64,000 nt of DNA from CALXQW01 sp031553045 (GCA_031553045.1 JAVBLZ010000005.1:1-64000); one strand, 5' to 3'; shown: positions 33,474-42,786, numbered from the stretch's first letter. Numbers and translations: made by a program. The notes: generated by a model from the letters alone, not told the origin.

Positions 33474-34039
33474 TACTTAGTGTTGTTGCGTATGTCTATC
33501 AGACGCTCTACACAGATGTTTATTCTGGCGGACAGTGTGTCTATGCGCCTGTTCAAAAAAGAATTACCCAATATAGTCGGTATTGCTATTGCCAAACCCA
33601 TCACCGTTGTAGATAGGGCAAGCCCCACGCCTCTGGAGATAATCTCCGGCGATGGCAACCCCGTATCAGATGTGGCAAACACCGTAACAAGACCCGCAAC
33701 AGTGCCCAACAGACCCAACAAAGGCGCTGCGGAAATCACAACGTCTAAGAGGAACATACCGCGCTCAAGTCTGGTCATTTCTAGCTGGGCAAAAGCTTTA
33801 ATAGCCTCCGCATCAGGATTTGAATTTTTGAAGAAATATATTATACGGCCTACCGAAGTTTTTAAATCTTCATCCTCATCAAGTATCGTCCCCGATATAA
33901 GAGCGCTTGCCACATGCTTGGGAATTATATTGCCTGTGCGCAAAGATAAGCACCTCTCAAAAATAACATAAACTGTTATAATTGAGCATAAACCCAATGG
34001 GTAAATAAAATAACCTGCGCCTTCCAATATGAAATCCAT
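33473..34039 (-). CDS. exbB: ExbB/TolQ family proton channel protein
   Basis: A 188-residue protein with three transmembrane helices. The conserved motif AAPLLGLLGTVAGLVTVF (about residues 105-122) is the MotA/TolQ/ExbB signature and holds the helix lining the channel. It partners with the ExbD encoded directly downstream (one-base overlap). The start is 16 bases after leuD, so both may be transcribed with that biosynthetic gene, which is an unusual neighbour. The substrate system, iron-siderophore or other, cannot be read here. Confidence 0.9.
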   Translation of the reverse strand: MDFILEGAGYFIYPLGLCSIITVYVIFERCLSLRTGNIIPKHVASALISGTILDEDEDLKTSVGRIIYFFKNSNPDAEAIKAFAQLEMTRLERGMFLLDVVISAAPLLGLLGTVAGLVTVFATSDTGLPSPEIISRGVGLALSTTVMGLAIAIPTILGNSFLNRRIDTLSARINICVERLIDIRNNTK

Positions 34040-34055
34040 AAACTTGTATTGCCTT

Positions 34056-34649
34056 TTAATATTTCAAAGTTTTTGCCAGATTCTCAATCTTATCAGAATT
34101 TGCAATGAGGTCGGCAATAGGGTCCCAAGTGCCTGAAATTAGAGCCAAGCGGGCGTTTTCACTCATAGAGCATTTTGCCTGAAAGTCTTTGCAGGTAATC
34201 AGCATTTTGTTTAAATCAATCTCAACTTTGGCTTCGGCATCGGCCTCAATCATTGCGCCGATTTTAGAAATGTCCGCAGCCGATGCCGATACGCAGGGTA
34301 TGCCAAGGGTTGTAGAGTTCCCGAAAAATATTTCCGCAAAACTTTCCGCAATAATCGCCCTAAAGCCGTAATGCCACAGAGATTGCGGCGCATGTTCTCT
34401 GGAAGAACCGCAACCGAAATTTGCACCGGAAAGAAGTATGCTTGCCCCTTGATGTTTAGGGTCTGTAAGGGGGTGTTTTTTGTCGGAACCGTCGGCGTTT
34501 TTGCGCTCATCATAAAAGGCGTATTTGCCCAAACCTTCAAAAGTAACGCAGACCATGAACCTTGCAGGGATAATCCTGTCGGTATCGATGTCGTTACCTG
34601 CCACAAATACGGCTTTGCCGCCCAAATTTTCTATTTTTTGTAGTGCCAT
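34056..34649 (-). CDS. leuD: 3-isopropylmalate dehydratase small subunit
   Basis: A 197-residue aconitase-family swivel-domain subunit. NDIDTDRIIPARFM near the start, GCGSSREHAPQSLWHYGFRAIIAESFAEIF in the middle and NSTTLGIP are the LeuD hallmarks. With LeuC it isomerises 2-isopropylmalate to 3-isopropylmalate in leucine synthesis. leuC is not in the window, so the two subunits are encoded apart. It leads a short operon with exbB and exbD downstream. Confidence 0.94.
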   Translation of the reverse strand: MALQKIENLGGKAVFVAGNDIDTDRIIPARFMVCVTFEGLGKYAFYDERKNADGSDKKHPLTDPKHQGASILLSGANFGCGSSREHAPQSLWHYGFRAIIAESFAEIFFGNSTTLGIPCVSASAADISKIGAMIEADAEAKVEIDLNKMLITCKDFQAKCSMSENARLALISGTWDPIADLIANSDKIENLAKTLKY

Positions 34650-35012
34650 TTTTTATAATCTATGGTTTTTCTTAAAGCGCATAATCGTTACAGATTTTAA
34701 AATAAAATCAAGCATCTATAAAAAAAACTCAGATTTATTTGAATTTTATATTGCTAATTGTGTTGTTAAATTTAACACAAATGAATTTACTCTAAAAGCC
34801 CATAATTAGATGGAATTGAGGTGTACTATAATTAGATAAAATTTTTTTTATTAAAACTTTTCTTAATTCCAAAAAAAAAGTTTCGATTTGTTATAAAGAA
34901 AAAGTTGACATTTATTTGAATTTTAGTGAAACTATCCAAATATTTATATTTAGCATGCTTTTGCGAGAATATTGAATAAAAGTCGATTTATAAATAGGAA
35001 AGTGGAAAAATT
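34650..35012. other. Divergent regulatory gap between leuD and the RHH gene
   Basis: A 363-base AT-rich gap. GTACTATAATTAG (about 34822-34834) holds a TATAAT core, and TTGACA occurs at about 34906 ahead of the small RHH gene without a well-placed -10. There are several runs of A and T but no strong hairpin or repeat. The Shine-Dalgarno of the RHH gene (GGAAAGTGG) is at its right end. Confidence 0.45.
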
Positions 35013-35207
35013 ATGGCACGTAAAAAATCTACAAACAAAGAAGCAATGACGCAAATTTCTATAAGTTTGCCTCAGACTCTCGTTTCTCAGATAGATAAAA
35101 TGGCAGAGGTTGACAACCGTAACAGGTCCAACTTCATAGCAAATACATTGCAGACTCTTGCAAGGGACTATGCTTCTATTGCTGAAGCCCGTAAGAAGCT
35201 TAAATAA
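35013..35207 (+). CDS. Small ribbon-helix-helix DNA-binding protein
   Basis: A 64-residue protein. QISISLPQTLVSQIDKMAEVDNRNRSNFIANTLQTLARDY fits the ribbon-helix-helix (MetJ/Arc/CopG) pattern: a short beta strand, then two helices with the RSNF turn. It should bind DNA as a dimer and act as a repressor or antitoxin-like regulator. No toxin gene follows: the next thing is a terminator, then an unrelated exported protein. A fair ribosome binding site precedes the ATG. Long AT-rich upstream DNA may carry its own operators. Confidence 0.85.
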   Translation: MARKKSTNKEAMTQISISLPQTLVSQIDKMAEVDNRNRSNFIANTLQTLARDYASIAEARKKLK

Positions 35208-35227
35208 TTTGCATACATTAATTTCAG

Positions 35228-35260
35228 AACGTCAAGACTTGGGTCTTGGCGTTTTTTTTT
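35228..35260 (+). terminator. Rho-independent terminator after the RHH gene
   Basis: AACGTCAAGA pairs with TCTTGGCGTT (one G-T pair) around a 6-base loop, followed by a run of T. Confidence 0.9.
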
Positions 35261-35433
35261 GTTTCTATACGGCTTTAAGTGGGTTTTTCGGACTAAATTC
35301 TTTGTAGGTTTTGAACTAAGTATTATTAGCCTTCATAACATACGAAAGAAAAAAAATGAAAAAAATGAAAAAAGTGCTTGCCATTTGAGATATGGGTATG
35401 ATATTTCTTTAAAACATAGAGGAGGAAGTAAAT

Positions 35434-36315
35434 ATGTATAGGGGGGCCTATTATATTACAAAATCTAAAATCAAGGCGATAGTTGTCTTTTTAATTTCGT
35501 TCTTGTTTTTAGTTTCACTAAACTCAAAGCTGTTCGGTGCGGCTGCGAGTCCGGTGAATACCGCAGTAGCTGCACCAGCAGCGGCTGCAAAAGTTGTTAG
35601 CACAGCAAAGACTACGGCAGCAAGCGCTCCAAAAGACGCTAAGCCCGCCGCAGCCACTGCAGTTGCCAACGCAAAAAATGCCGCCGCAAAGCCGGCAGCA
35701 ACCGCAGGGGCGACAGCCGCTGCTGCCAAAACAGTTCCGGTAGATCCAAAAAAGTTGGCTGAAGACGCCAAGAAGAAAAAACTCGCCGACGAGCAAGCTG
35801 AAGCACTCAAGAAAAAGAATGCTTCAGACGCCGCAAGGAAGGCTAAAAAGCAGGCCTTGCAAAAGCGTACTCGTACGCATACGGTCGATGTGCAGTTTGT
35901 TTCTTGGAGTGTCAAGGCAAGCGATGCTGAGGAATCTTGTCATTTTATGGCTTCCAAGGCTTCGGCTTCAAACGGCTATATACAGAGGGATACTATCTTT
36001 TTGAAAGATAACTCATTGAGCAAATTTATCTGCACAATGAGGGTAAATATTAAAGATAATATTCCTGATACTTGGTATCTTGAAACGGCGCACGTAGCGG
36101 GCTTTGGCGTAAATATGCAAAGAGCCTATGAAGACGCCAAGGGAAGGGCGGCAAAAGCTGTTCCACCCAGTCAAGACAGGTCTGCATGGGTGGGCATAGA
36201 CAGCGTGCTTATTGACTCTATGGACGACGGCGTTTTGCCGTATCAAATTCTGTTTGAGACAATGGGCAAGGAATATGTCTGCAAAATTTATTTTCGCTAC
36301 TTCAAGCAACGTTGA
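35434..36315 (+). CDS. Membrane-anchored or exported Ala/Lys-rich protein
   Basis: A 293-residue protein with a strong ribosome binding site (GAGGAGG) before the ATG. Residues about 9-28 form a signal peptide or anchor. Residues 30-145 are low-complexity: first Ala/Pro/Lys-rich, then Lys/Glu/Ala-rich helical. The C-terminal 150 residues (from RTHTVDVQFVSWSVKASDAEESCHFMASK) are a compact unnamed domain with a mixed alpha/beta look. The design (anchor, flexible spacer, globular end) suggests a periplasmic or cell-wall-spanning protein. I do not recognise the domain. It is followed by its own terminator. Confidence 0.8.
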   Translation: MYRGAYYITKSKIKAIVVFLISFLFLVSLNSKLFGAAASPVNTAVAAPAAAAKVVSTAKTTAASAPKDAKPAAATAVANAKNAAAKPAATAGATAAAAKTVPVDPKKLAEDAKKKKLADEQAEALKKKNASDAARKAKKQALQKRTRTHTVDVQFVSWSVKASDAEESCHFMASKASASNGYIQRDTIFLKDNSLSKFICTMRVNIKDNIPDTWYLETAHVAGFGVNMQRAYEDAKGRAAKAVPPSQDRSAWVGIDSVLIDSMDDGVLPYQILFETMGKEYVCKIYFRYFKQR

Positions 36316-36335
36316 TTTATTTATTTTACTTCCTG

Positions 36336-36366
36336 AGCGCAAGATACCCCCCTTGCGCTTTTTTTA
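36336..36366 (+). terminator. Rho-independent terminator
   Basis: AGCGCAAG pairs with CTTGCGCT around an 8-base loop, followed by T7. It ends the 35434-36315 transcript. Confidence 0.9.
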
Positions 36367-36409
36367 TTGCAGGGCGCTAAAATACAGTCTTTAGTTTTTC
36401 ATTGTCGTT

Positions 36410-37948
36410 ATGAACAAATCCATATTGATAGTTATTTGTGATTTCATGATAGTCAGCCTGATTTCGCTGATAAATTTTGAAAATGCGGACAAAAACGATG
36501 TTGCTCCGGAACCCTCTGATGTTGAGGTTTTGCAGACATTTTCAGATTCTCAGTTGGTGGATTTGCTAAAAGTGTCATTGGATGCCGAGCAAAAACGCAG
36601 GGAGGAGCTTGACGCAAACATAGGCAAGCTTTCAGATGCGGTTAAGCAGTCTAAAGAGGTTTCTGAAAACCAAAAGAAGCTCTTGCTTGCCCGTGAAAAA
36701 GAACTTGCTGAGCTTGCCAAAACCAAAAAAAATCTTGAGCTTGAAAAGAAAGATATTCTGACAAAAAGTCAGAATTTGGAAGATAAGGTTAAACTGATAG
36801 ACTCAAGAAATACCGCTTTGCAAACTGAGATATTGGCGGCGTCTAAGCGTCTTGATGAATCTTCAAAAGAGCGCATAAGTTTGGAAAAAAAACTGGGCGA
36901 TATGCGTGAGGTTGATTCTTCATCTCAGGCAAAATTGCGGGCTTTGCAGGAAGAACTTAAGCGCAATTCTGAAAATCTTGATTCTTTGCGCAGCGAGAGT
37001 GAAAAACTAAAAACTGAGAATAGGGCAATGGAGTTGGAAAAACACGCTCTTGCAACACAGCTTGAAGTTGCCTCAACCAAGAGCCAGATTTATGAAGAAA
37101 ATTTGCGTCGTACTCAGGCGCTTGTTGACATAGAAAAAAGTGAGAAGCAGAAAATTCAGGAACACGCCGATATTCTTGCCGTCGGTGTTGGAGAGCTTGC
37201 GCAGTCTCAGCAAAAAATTACAAAAAATATAGAGCAACTGCGCCCCCATACCGCGAGTGAAATTTTTGAAACAGTAAAAGGAAACCTTGTAGCAATAAGG
37301 ATTTCATATACTCAAAAAGGGCTCTTTGGGCTTTCCAATAATGAGGAAGACTTGCGTGCCGTACCGGTTTTGGCTGGTGAAAAAATTTGGCTTATTGCAA
37401 ACACTTCAGGTACGGTTTTGTACCCTGTTATTGGCACGACAGCGCAAGCACCGGAAACTTTATCTATCACGGTGTTTGGTAAAAAATTCAAATTTAGCCC
37501 AAAAAATATGCTGGGCGTTTTGCAAGATCCAAGGTTTATCGCAATACCCGTACCTGCGGAATTTGTAGAGAAAGAGTCTCTCAAACTTTTTCAATTTTCG
37601 CAGGAGGCTTTTAAGTTTTCAGATTGTGTGGTTATAGAGCCCAAACGTCTATATTACGGGCAGACGCCATTTAAAGTTGATTCTTCAGACGCTAACTATG
37701 TTGAGATGGATGTTGGCGTATTTCAGGCATTATTTGGCGATTTTTCACCTTCAAAGGGCGATATTGTAATGTCCAGAAGTGGGGAGTTTTTGGGCTGTAT
37801 GCTAAATTCCTCTAACGCACTTTTGATACGTGATTTTTCTACCTTAAGCTCCATACAGCTTGGCGCTGCATATAACAAAGACTCCATGCAAAATTTCATA
37901 TCAGAGCGTATAGAAAAACTTAAAAACCTGAAACAAAAATATAGGTGA
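36410..37948 (+). CDS. Anchored coiled-coil protein with degenerate protease-like C-terminus
   Basis: A 512-residue protein. The start MNKSILIVICDFMIVSLISL is a signal anchor of a kind I associate with a conserved Verrucomicrobiota-type family. Residues about 55-275 are a long coiled coil with regular Leu/Glu/Lys heptads. Residues about 285-500 look beta-rich, and GDIVMSRSGEFLGCML resembles the end of the trypsin fold (GSPVFN-GEVVGI) but lacks the catalytic Gly-Asp-Ser-Gly, so any activity is doubtful. It probably sits in the inner membrane with the coil in the periplasm. Its role is unknown. Confidence 0.8.
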   Translation: MNKSILIVICDFMIVSLISLINFENADKNDVAPEPSDVEVLQTFSDSQLVDLLKVSLDAEQKRREELDANIGKLSDAVKQSKEVSENQKKLLLAREKELAELAKTKKNLELEKKDILTKSQNLEDKVKLIDSRNTALQTEILAASKRLDESSKERISLEKKLGDMREVDSSSQAKLRALQEELKRNSENLDSLRSESEKLKTENRAMELEKHALATQLEVASTKSQIYEENLRRTQALVDIEKSEKQKIQEHADILAVGVGELAQSQQKITKNIEQLRPHTASEIFETVKGNLVAIRISYTQKGLFGLSNNEEDLRAVPVLAGEKIWLIANTSGTVLYPVIGTTAQAPETLSITVFGKKFKFSPKNMLGVLQDPRFIAIPVPAEFVEKESLKLFQFSQEAFKFSDCVVIEPKRLYYGQTPFKVDSSDANYVEMDVGVFQALFGDFSPSKGDIVMSRSGEFLGCMLNSSNALLIRDFSTLSSIQLGAAYNKDSMQNFISERIEKLKNLKQKYR

Positions 37949-38431
37949 TTACAAGTGTACGTCCAAATCTGGGTGGGCGGTGAAGTCGGCATATTCAAAG
38001 CTTGGCGCAACGGTTGCACCGCATAAAACCCAAGCTGTGTTGGCATCTTCACACACGATTTTTGCGCCAAATTTTATGCTGGCTAGAATTGTGTATTGCG
38101 GCTTTTGACCGTCCGCAATATTTGCGCCAAGTTTTATTTTATTTATAAGCCCGGTTTGGTCGATAGTGGTAAGTAGCACGTATGTAGATGCGCTGTCGGC
38201 AGTGTAAAAGTGCCATGTTTCGTCGGCGCTTAAAGAGTGCATGCTGCTTTTTTCATTGCCACCTAATAGATAGTAAATGCTTGTTGAAGCTGTGTATGAG
38301 TCTGCCTTGAAACGCTCTGGCAATGAGGTTTTGGGGATATTGAGCGCAGATTTATAAACCTGATTAAAAAAACCGCCCTCTATCGTTAGGGGCTCAAGAT
38401 TTAAGATTTCTATAACTTTATTTTTATCCAT
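37949..38431 (-). CDS. Cupin family protein (DUF985/Cupin_5)
   Basis: A 160-residue single cupin. EGGFFNQVYKS near the start, TSIYYLLGG, HSLSADETWHFYTADS and CGATVAPSFEYADF match the Cupin_5 family (formerly DUF985). The His and Glu of the middle motif are placed to bind a metal, but the reaction of this family is not established. It overlaps the upstream adenosine deaminase gene by eight bases, so the two are translationally coupled and may act in the same pathway. Confidence 0.88.
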   Translation of the reverse strand: MDKNKVIEILNLEPLTIEGGFFNQVYKSALNIPKTSLPERFKADSYTASTSIYYLLGGNEKSSMHSLSADETWHFYTADSASTYVLLTTIDQTGLINKIKLGANIADGQKPQYTILASIKFGAKIVCEDANTAWVLCGATVAPSFEYADFTAHPDLDVHL

Positions 38432-39416
38432 GATTCTTAAATTTTTCTTTTAAATTTTCTATGCGCAACATTGCGTTTTGTTTTACAGAGGCGTCAACCT
38501 TTGCGTGTTTCCAGCCAGATTTTGCGAGTGCGGCGGCATCTTCAAGAGTAAAGCCCATGTTGTCTATAAGATTAATATATTCATCGGTCAGCGTGTTGCC
38601 GAATATTATGGGGTCGTCGGTGTTTAAAGTGCACTCTACACCGCAGCGCAAAAGTTTTTTAAGCGGATGCGAGTCAAAATTTTTGTAAACGCCAAGCTTG
38701 ATATTGCTGGTTGGCGCAACATCCAAAACTATTTTATTTTTAATTAAATCTTGAATTAAACTTTCGTCTTCTATTGCCCTAACCCCGTGTTGAATTTGCT
38801 TAACCCCAAGTTCCTCGACGGCAAAACGCACGCTATCTGCGCCGCCGAATTCTCCGGCGTGCGCCTTTGTATGCTTGCCGTTATTGCGCATTGCCTGCCA
38901 GTACGGCTTTGTCCAATCTTCTATCGGCAGCGCCTCATTGCCGTGCAAATCTACGCCGTCAAGATGTTTCCAGTTTAATGCGCTTTCAAAAATTTTATCC
39001 ATCTTTTGCGGCTTGCCGTTGTGGTGGATTCCAAAAAAAACTTTAACAGTCATATTTTTTGGTACAGCTTTGGCTATGGCTTCGGCAATTTCGTCGCCGG
39101 CAATATCCAGAAACTGCACTATGCCTGAAGCAAAACTTACTTCTACATACTCAACATTTTGTTTTTGCAATATTTCAAAAATTTCTTTTGCAGCCAAATT
39201 GTAGCGTTCAGGACTGTTGTACCAGGGCATTACAGTGTCTAAAAGCTTTGCGTCAAAGTCTTCAAAATTTTTGAATGTGTAGTTGGGTTTCCAGGATTCT
39301 GGCGAATATTTATACTTTTCGGAGTCCAACTTTTGTAAGAGATAGAAGGGTATTGCGCCCTCTATATGAAGATGAAATTCCGCTTTTGGTATTGCATTAA
39401 AAAATTCCTGAGACAT
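38424..39416 (-). CDS. add: Adenosine deaminase family protein
   Basis: A 330-residue TIM-barrel metal hydrolase. The zinc and catalytic motifs are in place: HLHIEGAIP (about residue 15), HAGEFGG (about 188, with the catalytic Glu), the QHGVRAI histidine (about 212) and NTDDPIIF (about 268). It deaminates adenosine to inosine, or a related nucleoside: the same family includes adenine and aminofutalosine deaminases. It lies divergently next to an adenosylhomocysteinase-like gene, whose product would release adenosine if active, which supports an adenosine role. It overlaps the cupin gene downstream. Confidence 0.88.
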   Translation of the reverse strand: MSQEFFNAIPKAEFHLHIEGAIPFYLLQKLDSEKYKYSPESWKPNYTFKNFEDFDAKLLDTVMPWYNSPERYNLAAKEIFEILQKQNVEYVEVSFASGIVQFLDIAGDEIAEAIAKAVPKNMTVKVFFGIHHNGKPQKMDKIFESALNWKHLDGVDLHGNEALPIEDWTKPYWQAMRNNGKHTKAHAGEFGGADSVRFAVEELGVKQIQHGVRAIEDESLIQDLIKNKIVLDVAPTSNIKLGVYKNFDSHPLKKLLRCGVECTLNTDDPIIFGNTLTDEYINLIDNMGFTLEDAAALAKSGWKHAKVDASVKQNAMLRIENLKEKFKNHG

Positions 39417-39463
39417 ACAACATTACTCTTTTAAAATACTAAAGCTTATGCAACAATAATTAT

Positions 39464-40540
39464 ATGTATGGCGCATCGTCAATTTTAGATTATGTGAAAA
39501 GGTTTTATGACGCAAAAGATTTTCCTGCGCTTTTGAATCAGTACAATGATTGGTCTAAAACAAAGCCTCTGGAAGGTTTGAAGGTTTTAGATGTAACGCC
39601 TATTTTCCGCAACACTCTTGCAAAATATGCAGCGCTCAAAGCGGCGGGGGCGGAACTTTTTGCGATGTCTTTACCTAGCATTCCTGCAGATAAAAAAATC
39701 TTAAAAATTTTGCCTGAATTTGGGATAAAAATTTTAGAAAATAAAAATGAATATCAAAGCTTTGATATTATTTTAGATTGTGCCGGTGCGGCTGCAAATT
39801 TTGAAAGCACTTACGGATATAGCGAGCTTACAAGGACAGGTTTGGAGGTTTATAAAAATTCGGATAAGACAGTATTTTTGGCGGATGAGGGTGTTATTAA
39901 AAAAATTGAGACTTTGCTGGGTACGGGCGACGGATTTTTGCGGGCTTTAAAAAAACTTTCAGACATTAAACTTAAGTCTAAAAAAGCAATAGTCTTTGGT
40001 GCGGGCAAGGTTGGCAGAGGGATAATAAAAGCACTTCTGCAAGAAGGTGCGGAGGTTTTTTCTGTTGATGATTTTTCAAAAGTAAATTTGCAAATCGGCG
40101 CAAAAGCCATAGATTTAAAAGAGATTTGCAACTTTGAAAATGAAATTTTAAACGCAGATATAATCGTTTCGGCAGTCGGTAAGTGCGGCGCTTTGGAGGG
40201 TATAATCACAAAGAAAATCGCAGCGCAATCTAAGGCGATATTTGTCAATATGGGCGTTGAAGATGAATTTGGCAATCAGGTTTCTCATACAAGGGTTTTA
40301 AATTCAAAAAAGCCCATAAATTTTATTTTGGAAGAACCCACACAACTTAAATATATAGATCCTACTTTGGCTTTGCATAATCTGGGGGCGCTTTTGCTCA
40401 AAGACAAAGTTTTGAAAAGCGGGATAAATGCGGCTCTTTGGGATATTGAAAAACCAATATTGCAACATATACGCAAAAACGGATTTATAGCATCTGAACT
40501 CGATGGTTTTCTTGCCGAATTGGGCGTTTGCCTAATTTGA
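39464..40540 (+). CDS. Adenosylhomocysteinase-like NAD-binding protein
   Basis: A 358-residue protein resembling S-adenosylhomocysteine hydrolase: an N-terminal catalytic-like part (about 30-160), with PLEGLKVLDVTPIFRNTLAKYAALKAAGAEL, and a Rossmann NAD domain with VFGAGKVGRGIIKALLQEGAEV (about residue 177). It is about 70 residues short of typical enzymes and I cannot find the usual catalytic HxT and NDxxxK blocks, so the reaction may differ. The adjacent adenosine deaminase points to the same adenosine chemistry. The start at 39464 is plausible but weakly supported by a ribosome binding site. Confidence 0.7.
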   Translation: MYGASSILDYVKRFYDAKDFPALLNQYNDWSKTKPLEGLKVLDVTPIFRNTLAKYAALKAAGAELFAMSLPSIPADKKILKILPEFGIKILENKNEYQSFDIILDCAGAAANFESTYGYSELTRTGLEVYKNSDKTVFLADEGVIKKIETLLGTGDGFLRALKKLSDIKLKSKKAIVFGAGKVGRGIIKALLQEGAEVFSVDDFSKVNLQIGAKAIDLKEICNFENEILNADIIVSAVGKCGALEGIITKKIAAQSKAIFVNMGVEDEFGNQVSHTRVLNSKKPINFILEEPTQLKYIDPTLALHNLGALLLKDKVLKSGINAALWDIEKPILQHIRKNGFIASELDGFLAELGVCLI

Positions 40541-40614
40541 TTGAAACTTTTAAACAAACTTGTTTGAGTATGATTTCAATTTTAGGTTCGTACTTTAACT
40601 GAAAGAGAAATCTT

Positions 40615-41538
40615 ATGAAAATCACTATACTGGGTTTGGGCGGTGTCGGCGGTGTGCTCGGTGCACGGCTTGCAAACCATTATGCAAGTTCAAACGATGT
40701 TAAAATTTCTTTTTTGGTGCGTGAAAAGGCGTTAAAAACTATAAAAGAAAACGGTTTTACGCTTGAAGAAATGGGGAAAACTATAACGGGCAAACCGCAT
40801 TTGGTAACATCTAACGCCTCTGAAATCGGCAGGAGCGACTTTCTCTTGCACTGCACAAAGACCTATGATGTTGAGGCAAGTTTTGACGATATGGAAAAAC
40901 TCTTGGATAAGGGCTCTATAATAATACCCTTTTGCAATGGTGTTGACTCCGCCGAGAGAATGCGCCTGCGCTTCCCTGAAATTGAAGTGATAGACGCTTG
41001 CGTGCATGTTGTTTCAAAAAAACTTTCTGAAAATGTTGTCTCAAATTCCATGGCAAGTTACAGCTTTGTATTTGGGTCTGAAAACAAAAAGATTCAGATA
41101 CTTCTTGAGGCATTTTCGAAAGTGCTTATGGAAGCGGATGTTTCAAACCTATGTACGGAGATGATAGACAAATATATTTGGGAAAAATATTGTTACGTGT
41201 CATCTCTTGCCACGGTTACGTCTTTGTTGGATAAAACTTATGGCGAGATTGAGTCTGACCCATATTCCGCAGAAATTCTAAAAAAATTCGTGGAGGAATT
41301 TGTCGCACTTGCTGGCAAGTCAACGTATCTTATTCGGAAAGATTTGGCAAAATACACTTTGCGCATGATGGCAAAAATCATGCCTAAAGACGGCACAACA
41401 TCTATGCAAAGAGATTTCAGAAACCACCACAAGACGGAGCTTGAAACCATGACGGGCTACATTGTACGCAAGTCTGAAGAATTCAAACTAGACACTCCGT
41501 ACTACAAAAGGGCGTACGATATTTTATCTAAACGCTAA
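40615..41538 (+). CDS. 2-dehydropantoate 2-reductase family protein
   Basis: A 307-residue NADPH-dependent reductase of the ApbA/PanE family. It begins with the Rossmann motif ILGLGGVGGVLGARLA, has CTKTYDVEAS and PFCNGVDSAE in the middle, and carries the catalytic Lys in WEKYCYVSS. The typical product is pantoate, a coenzyme A precursor, but the family includes other 2-ketoacid reductases, so PanE itself is only likely. It stands between the SAHH-like gene and purT on the same strand with short gaps, with a fair ribosome binding site (AAAGAGAAA). Confidence 0.87.
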   Translation: MKITILGLGGVGGVLGARLANHYASSNDVKISFLVREKALKTIKENGFTLEEMGKTITGKPHLVTSNASEIGRSDFLLHCTKTYDVEASFDDMEKLLDKGSIIIPFCNGVDSAERMRLRFPEIEVIDACVHVVSKKLSENVVSNSMASYSFVFGSENKKIQILLEAFSKVLMEADVSNLCTEMIDKYIWEKYCYVSSLATVTSLLDKTYGEIESDPYSAEILKKFVEEFVALAGKSTYLIRKDLAKYTLRMMAKIMPKDGTTSMQRDFRNHHKTELETMTGYIVRKSEEFKLDTPYYKRAYDILSKR

Positions 41539-41601
41539 ATTTTATATGATAGTAATTGTACAAATTTAATTTTAACGTTTCTAATATTTTTAAGGATTAT
41601 T

Positions 41602-42786
41602 ATGGCGAGTATTTCTACCGTATTTAAAGAAGGCGCAACAAAAGTTCTCTTGCTCGGCAGTGGGGAATTGGGCAGGGAAGTTGTGATAGAACTCAAGCGT
41701 TTGGGCGTTGAAGTTGCCGCCGCAGACAAATATGCCGATGCCCCCGCAATGCAGGTTGCGGATAGGTCTTACGTGTTTTCCATGTTAGATTCTGCAAAGC
41801 TTGAAGAAGTTGTGCTGAAAGAAAAACCTGATTATATAATACCGGAAGTAGAGGCAATCGCCACGGCAAAACTTTTGGATTTGGAAGCCAAAGGCTACAA
41901 AGTGATACCTACCGCAATGGCGGTAAACTTTACAATGAACCGTAAGAATATACGCACTCTTGCTGCGGAAAAACTCGGCTTAAAAACTTCAGCGTACAAA
42001 TTTGCTTCAGATAAAGAAAGTTTTGTGTCGGCGATAAATGAAATTGGGCTGCCCTGCGTGGTCAAGCCAATCATGAGTTCTTCAGGACACGGTCAAAGCG
42101 TTGTTAAAACTCAGTCAGACATAGATAAAGCTTGGGATTATTCTCAAAGCGGCGGCAGGGCTGGCGGCGGCGAAGTTATCGTAGAGGGCTTTGTAAATTT
42201 TGATTATGAAATTACGCTTTTGACGGTGCGTCATTCAGGCGGGACAAGTTTTTGTGAGCCTGTCGGCCACAAGCAAGTTGACGGAGATTACAGGGTTAGC
42301 TGGCAACCCGCAAAAATGTCGAAAGAGGCTGTTGAAAAATCCAAAGATTATGCAAAGAAAATCACGGATGCGCTTTCAGGCTATGGGATTTTTGGCGTCG
42401 AACTTTTTATTAAAGGCGATGAGGTTATATTTAGCGAAGTGTCTCCACGTCCGCACGATACGGGTATGGTTACGATGATTTCCCAAAACCTCTCGCAATT
42501 TGCGCTTCATGCAAGGGCGATATTGGGTCTGCCAATTCCAAATATAGAATTTTACGGGCCATCTTCCAGCAGGGCTGTGGTGGTTGAAGGCAATTACGAT
42601 GTCGTAAAATTTTCAAATCTTGAAAAAGTTTTAAGCAGACAAAACACAGATATGCGCATATTTGGCAAGCCGGAAGTGCGTGGACACAGGCGTATGGCGG
42701 TGCTTTTGGCAAGAGATTCCAGTGTAGATACGGCAAATGCAAAAACTGCGGATATGCTTTCCGACTTGCAAATTGAGGGCAGTTAG
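41602..42786 (+). CDS. purT: Formate-dependent phosphoribosylglycinamide formyltransferase
   Basis: A 394-residue ATP-grasp enzyme of normal PurT length. LLGSGELGREVVIELKRLGVEV starts the N-terminal domain, the ATP-grasp part has CVVKPIMSSSGHGQSVV and GEVIVEGFVNFDYEITLLTVRH, and SEVSPRPHDTGMVT holds metal ligands. It formylates GAR with free formate in purine synthesis, the folate-independent route typical of anaerobes that make formate. An AAGGA ribosome binding site precedes the ATG. Confidence 0.95.
   Translation: MASISTVFKEGATKVLLLGSGELGREVVIELKRLGVEVAAADKYADAPAMQVADRSYVFSMLDSAKLEEVVLKEKPDYIIPEVEAIATAKLLDLEAKGYKVIPTAMAVNFTMNRKNIRTLAAEKLGLKTSAYKFASDKESFVSAINEIGLPCVVKPIMSSSGHGQSVVKTQSDIDKAWDYSQSGGRAGGGEVIVEGFVNFDYEITLLTVRHSGGTSFCEPVGHKQVDGDYRVSWQPAKMSKEAVEKSKDYAKKITDALSGYGIFGVELFIKGDEVIFSEVSPRPHDTGMVTMISQNLSQFALHARAILGLPIPNIEFYGPSSSRAVVVEGNYDVVKFSNLEKVLSRQNTDMRIFGKPEVRGHRRMAVLLARDSSVDTANAKTADMLSDLQIEGS

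Noticed and set aside
35013..35207. Toxin-antitoxin pair at the RHH gene
   Set aside because: No toxin-like gene lies upstream or downstream; a terminator follows directly.
35451..35915. Minus-strand reading frame of 154 codons opposite the Ala-rich protein
   Set aside because: A shadow of the Ala/Lys-rich coding sequence; the plus-strand frame has a perfect ribosome binding site and signal peptide.
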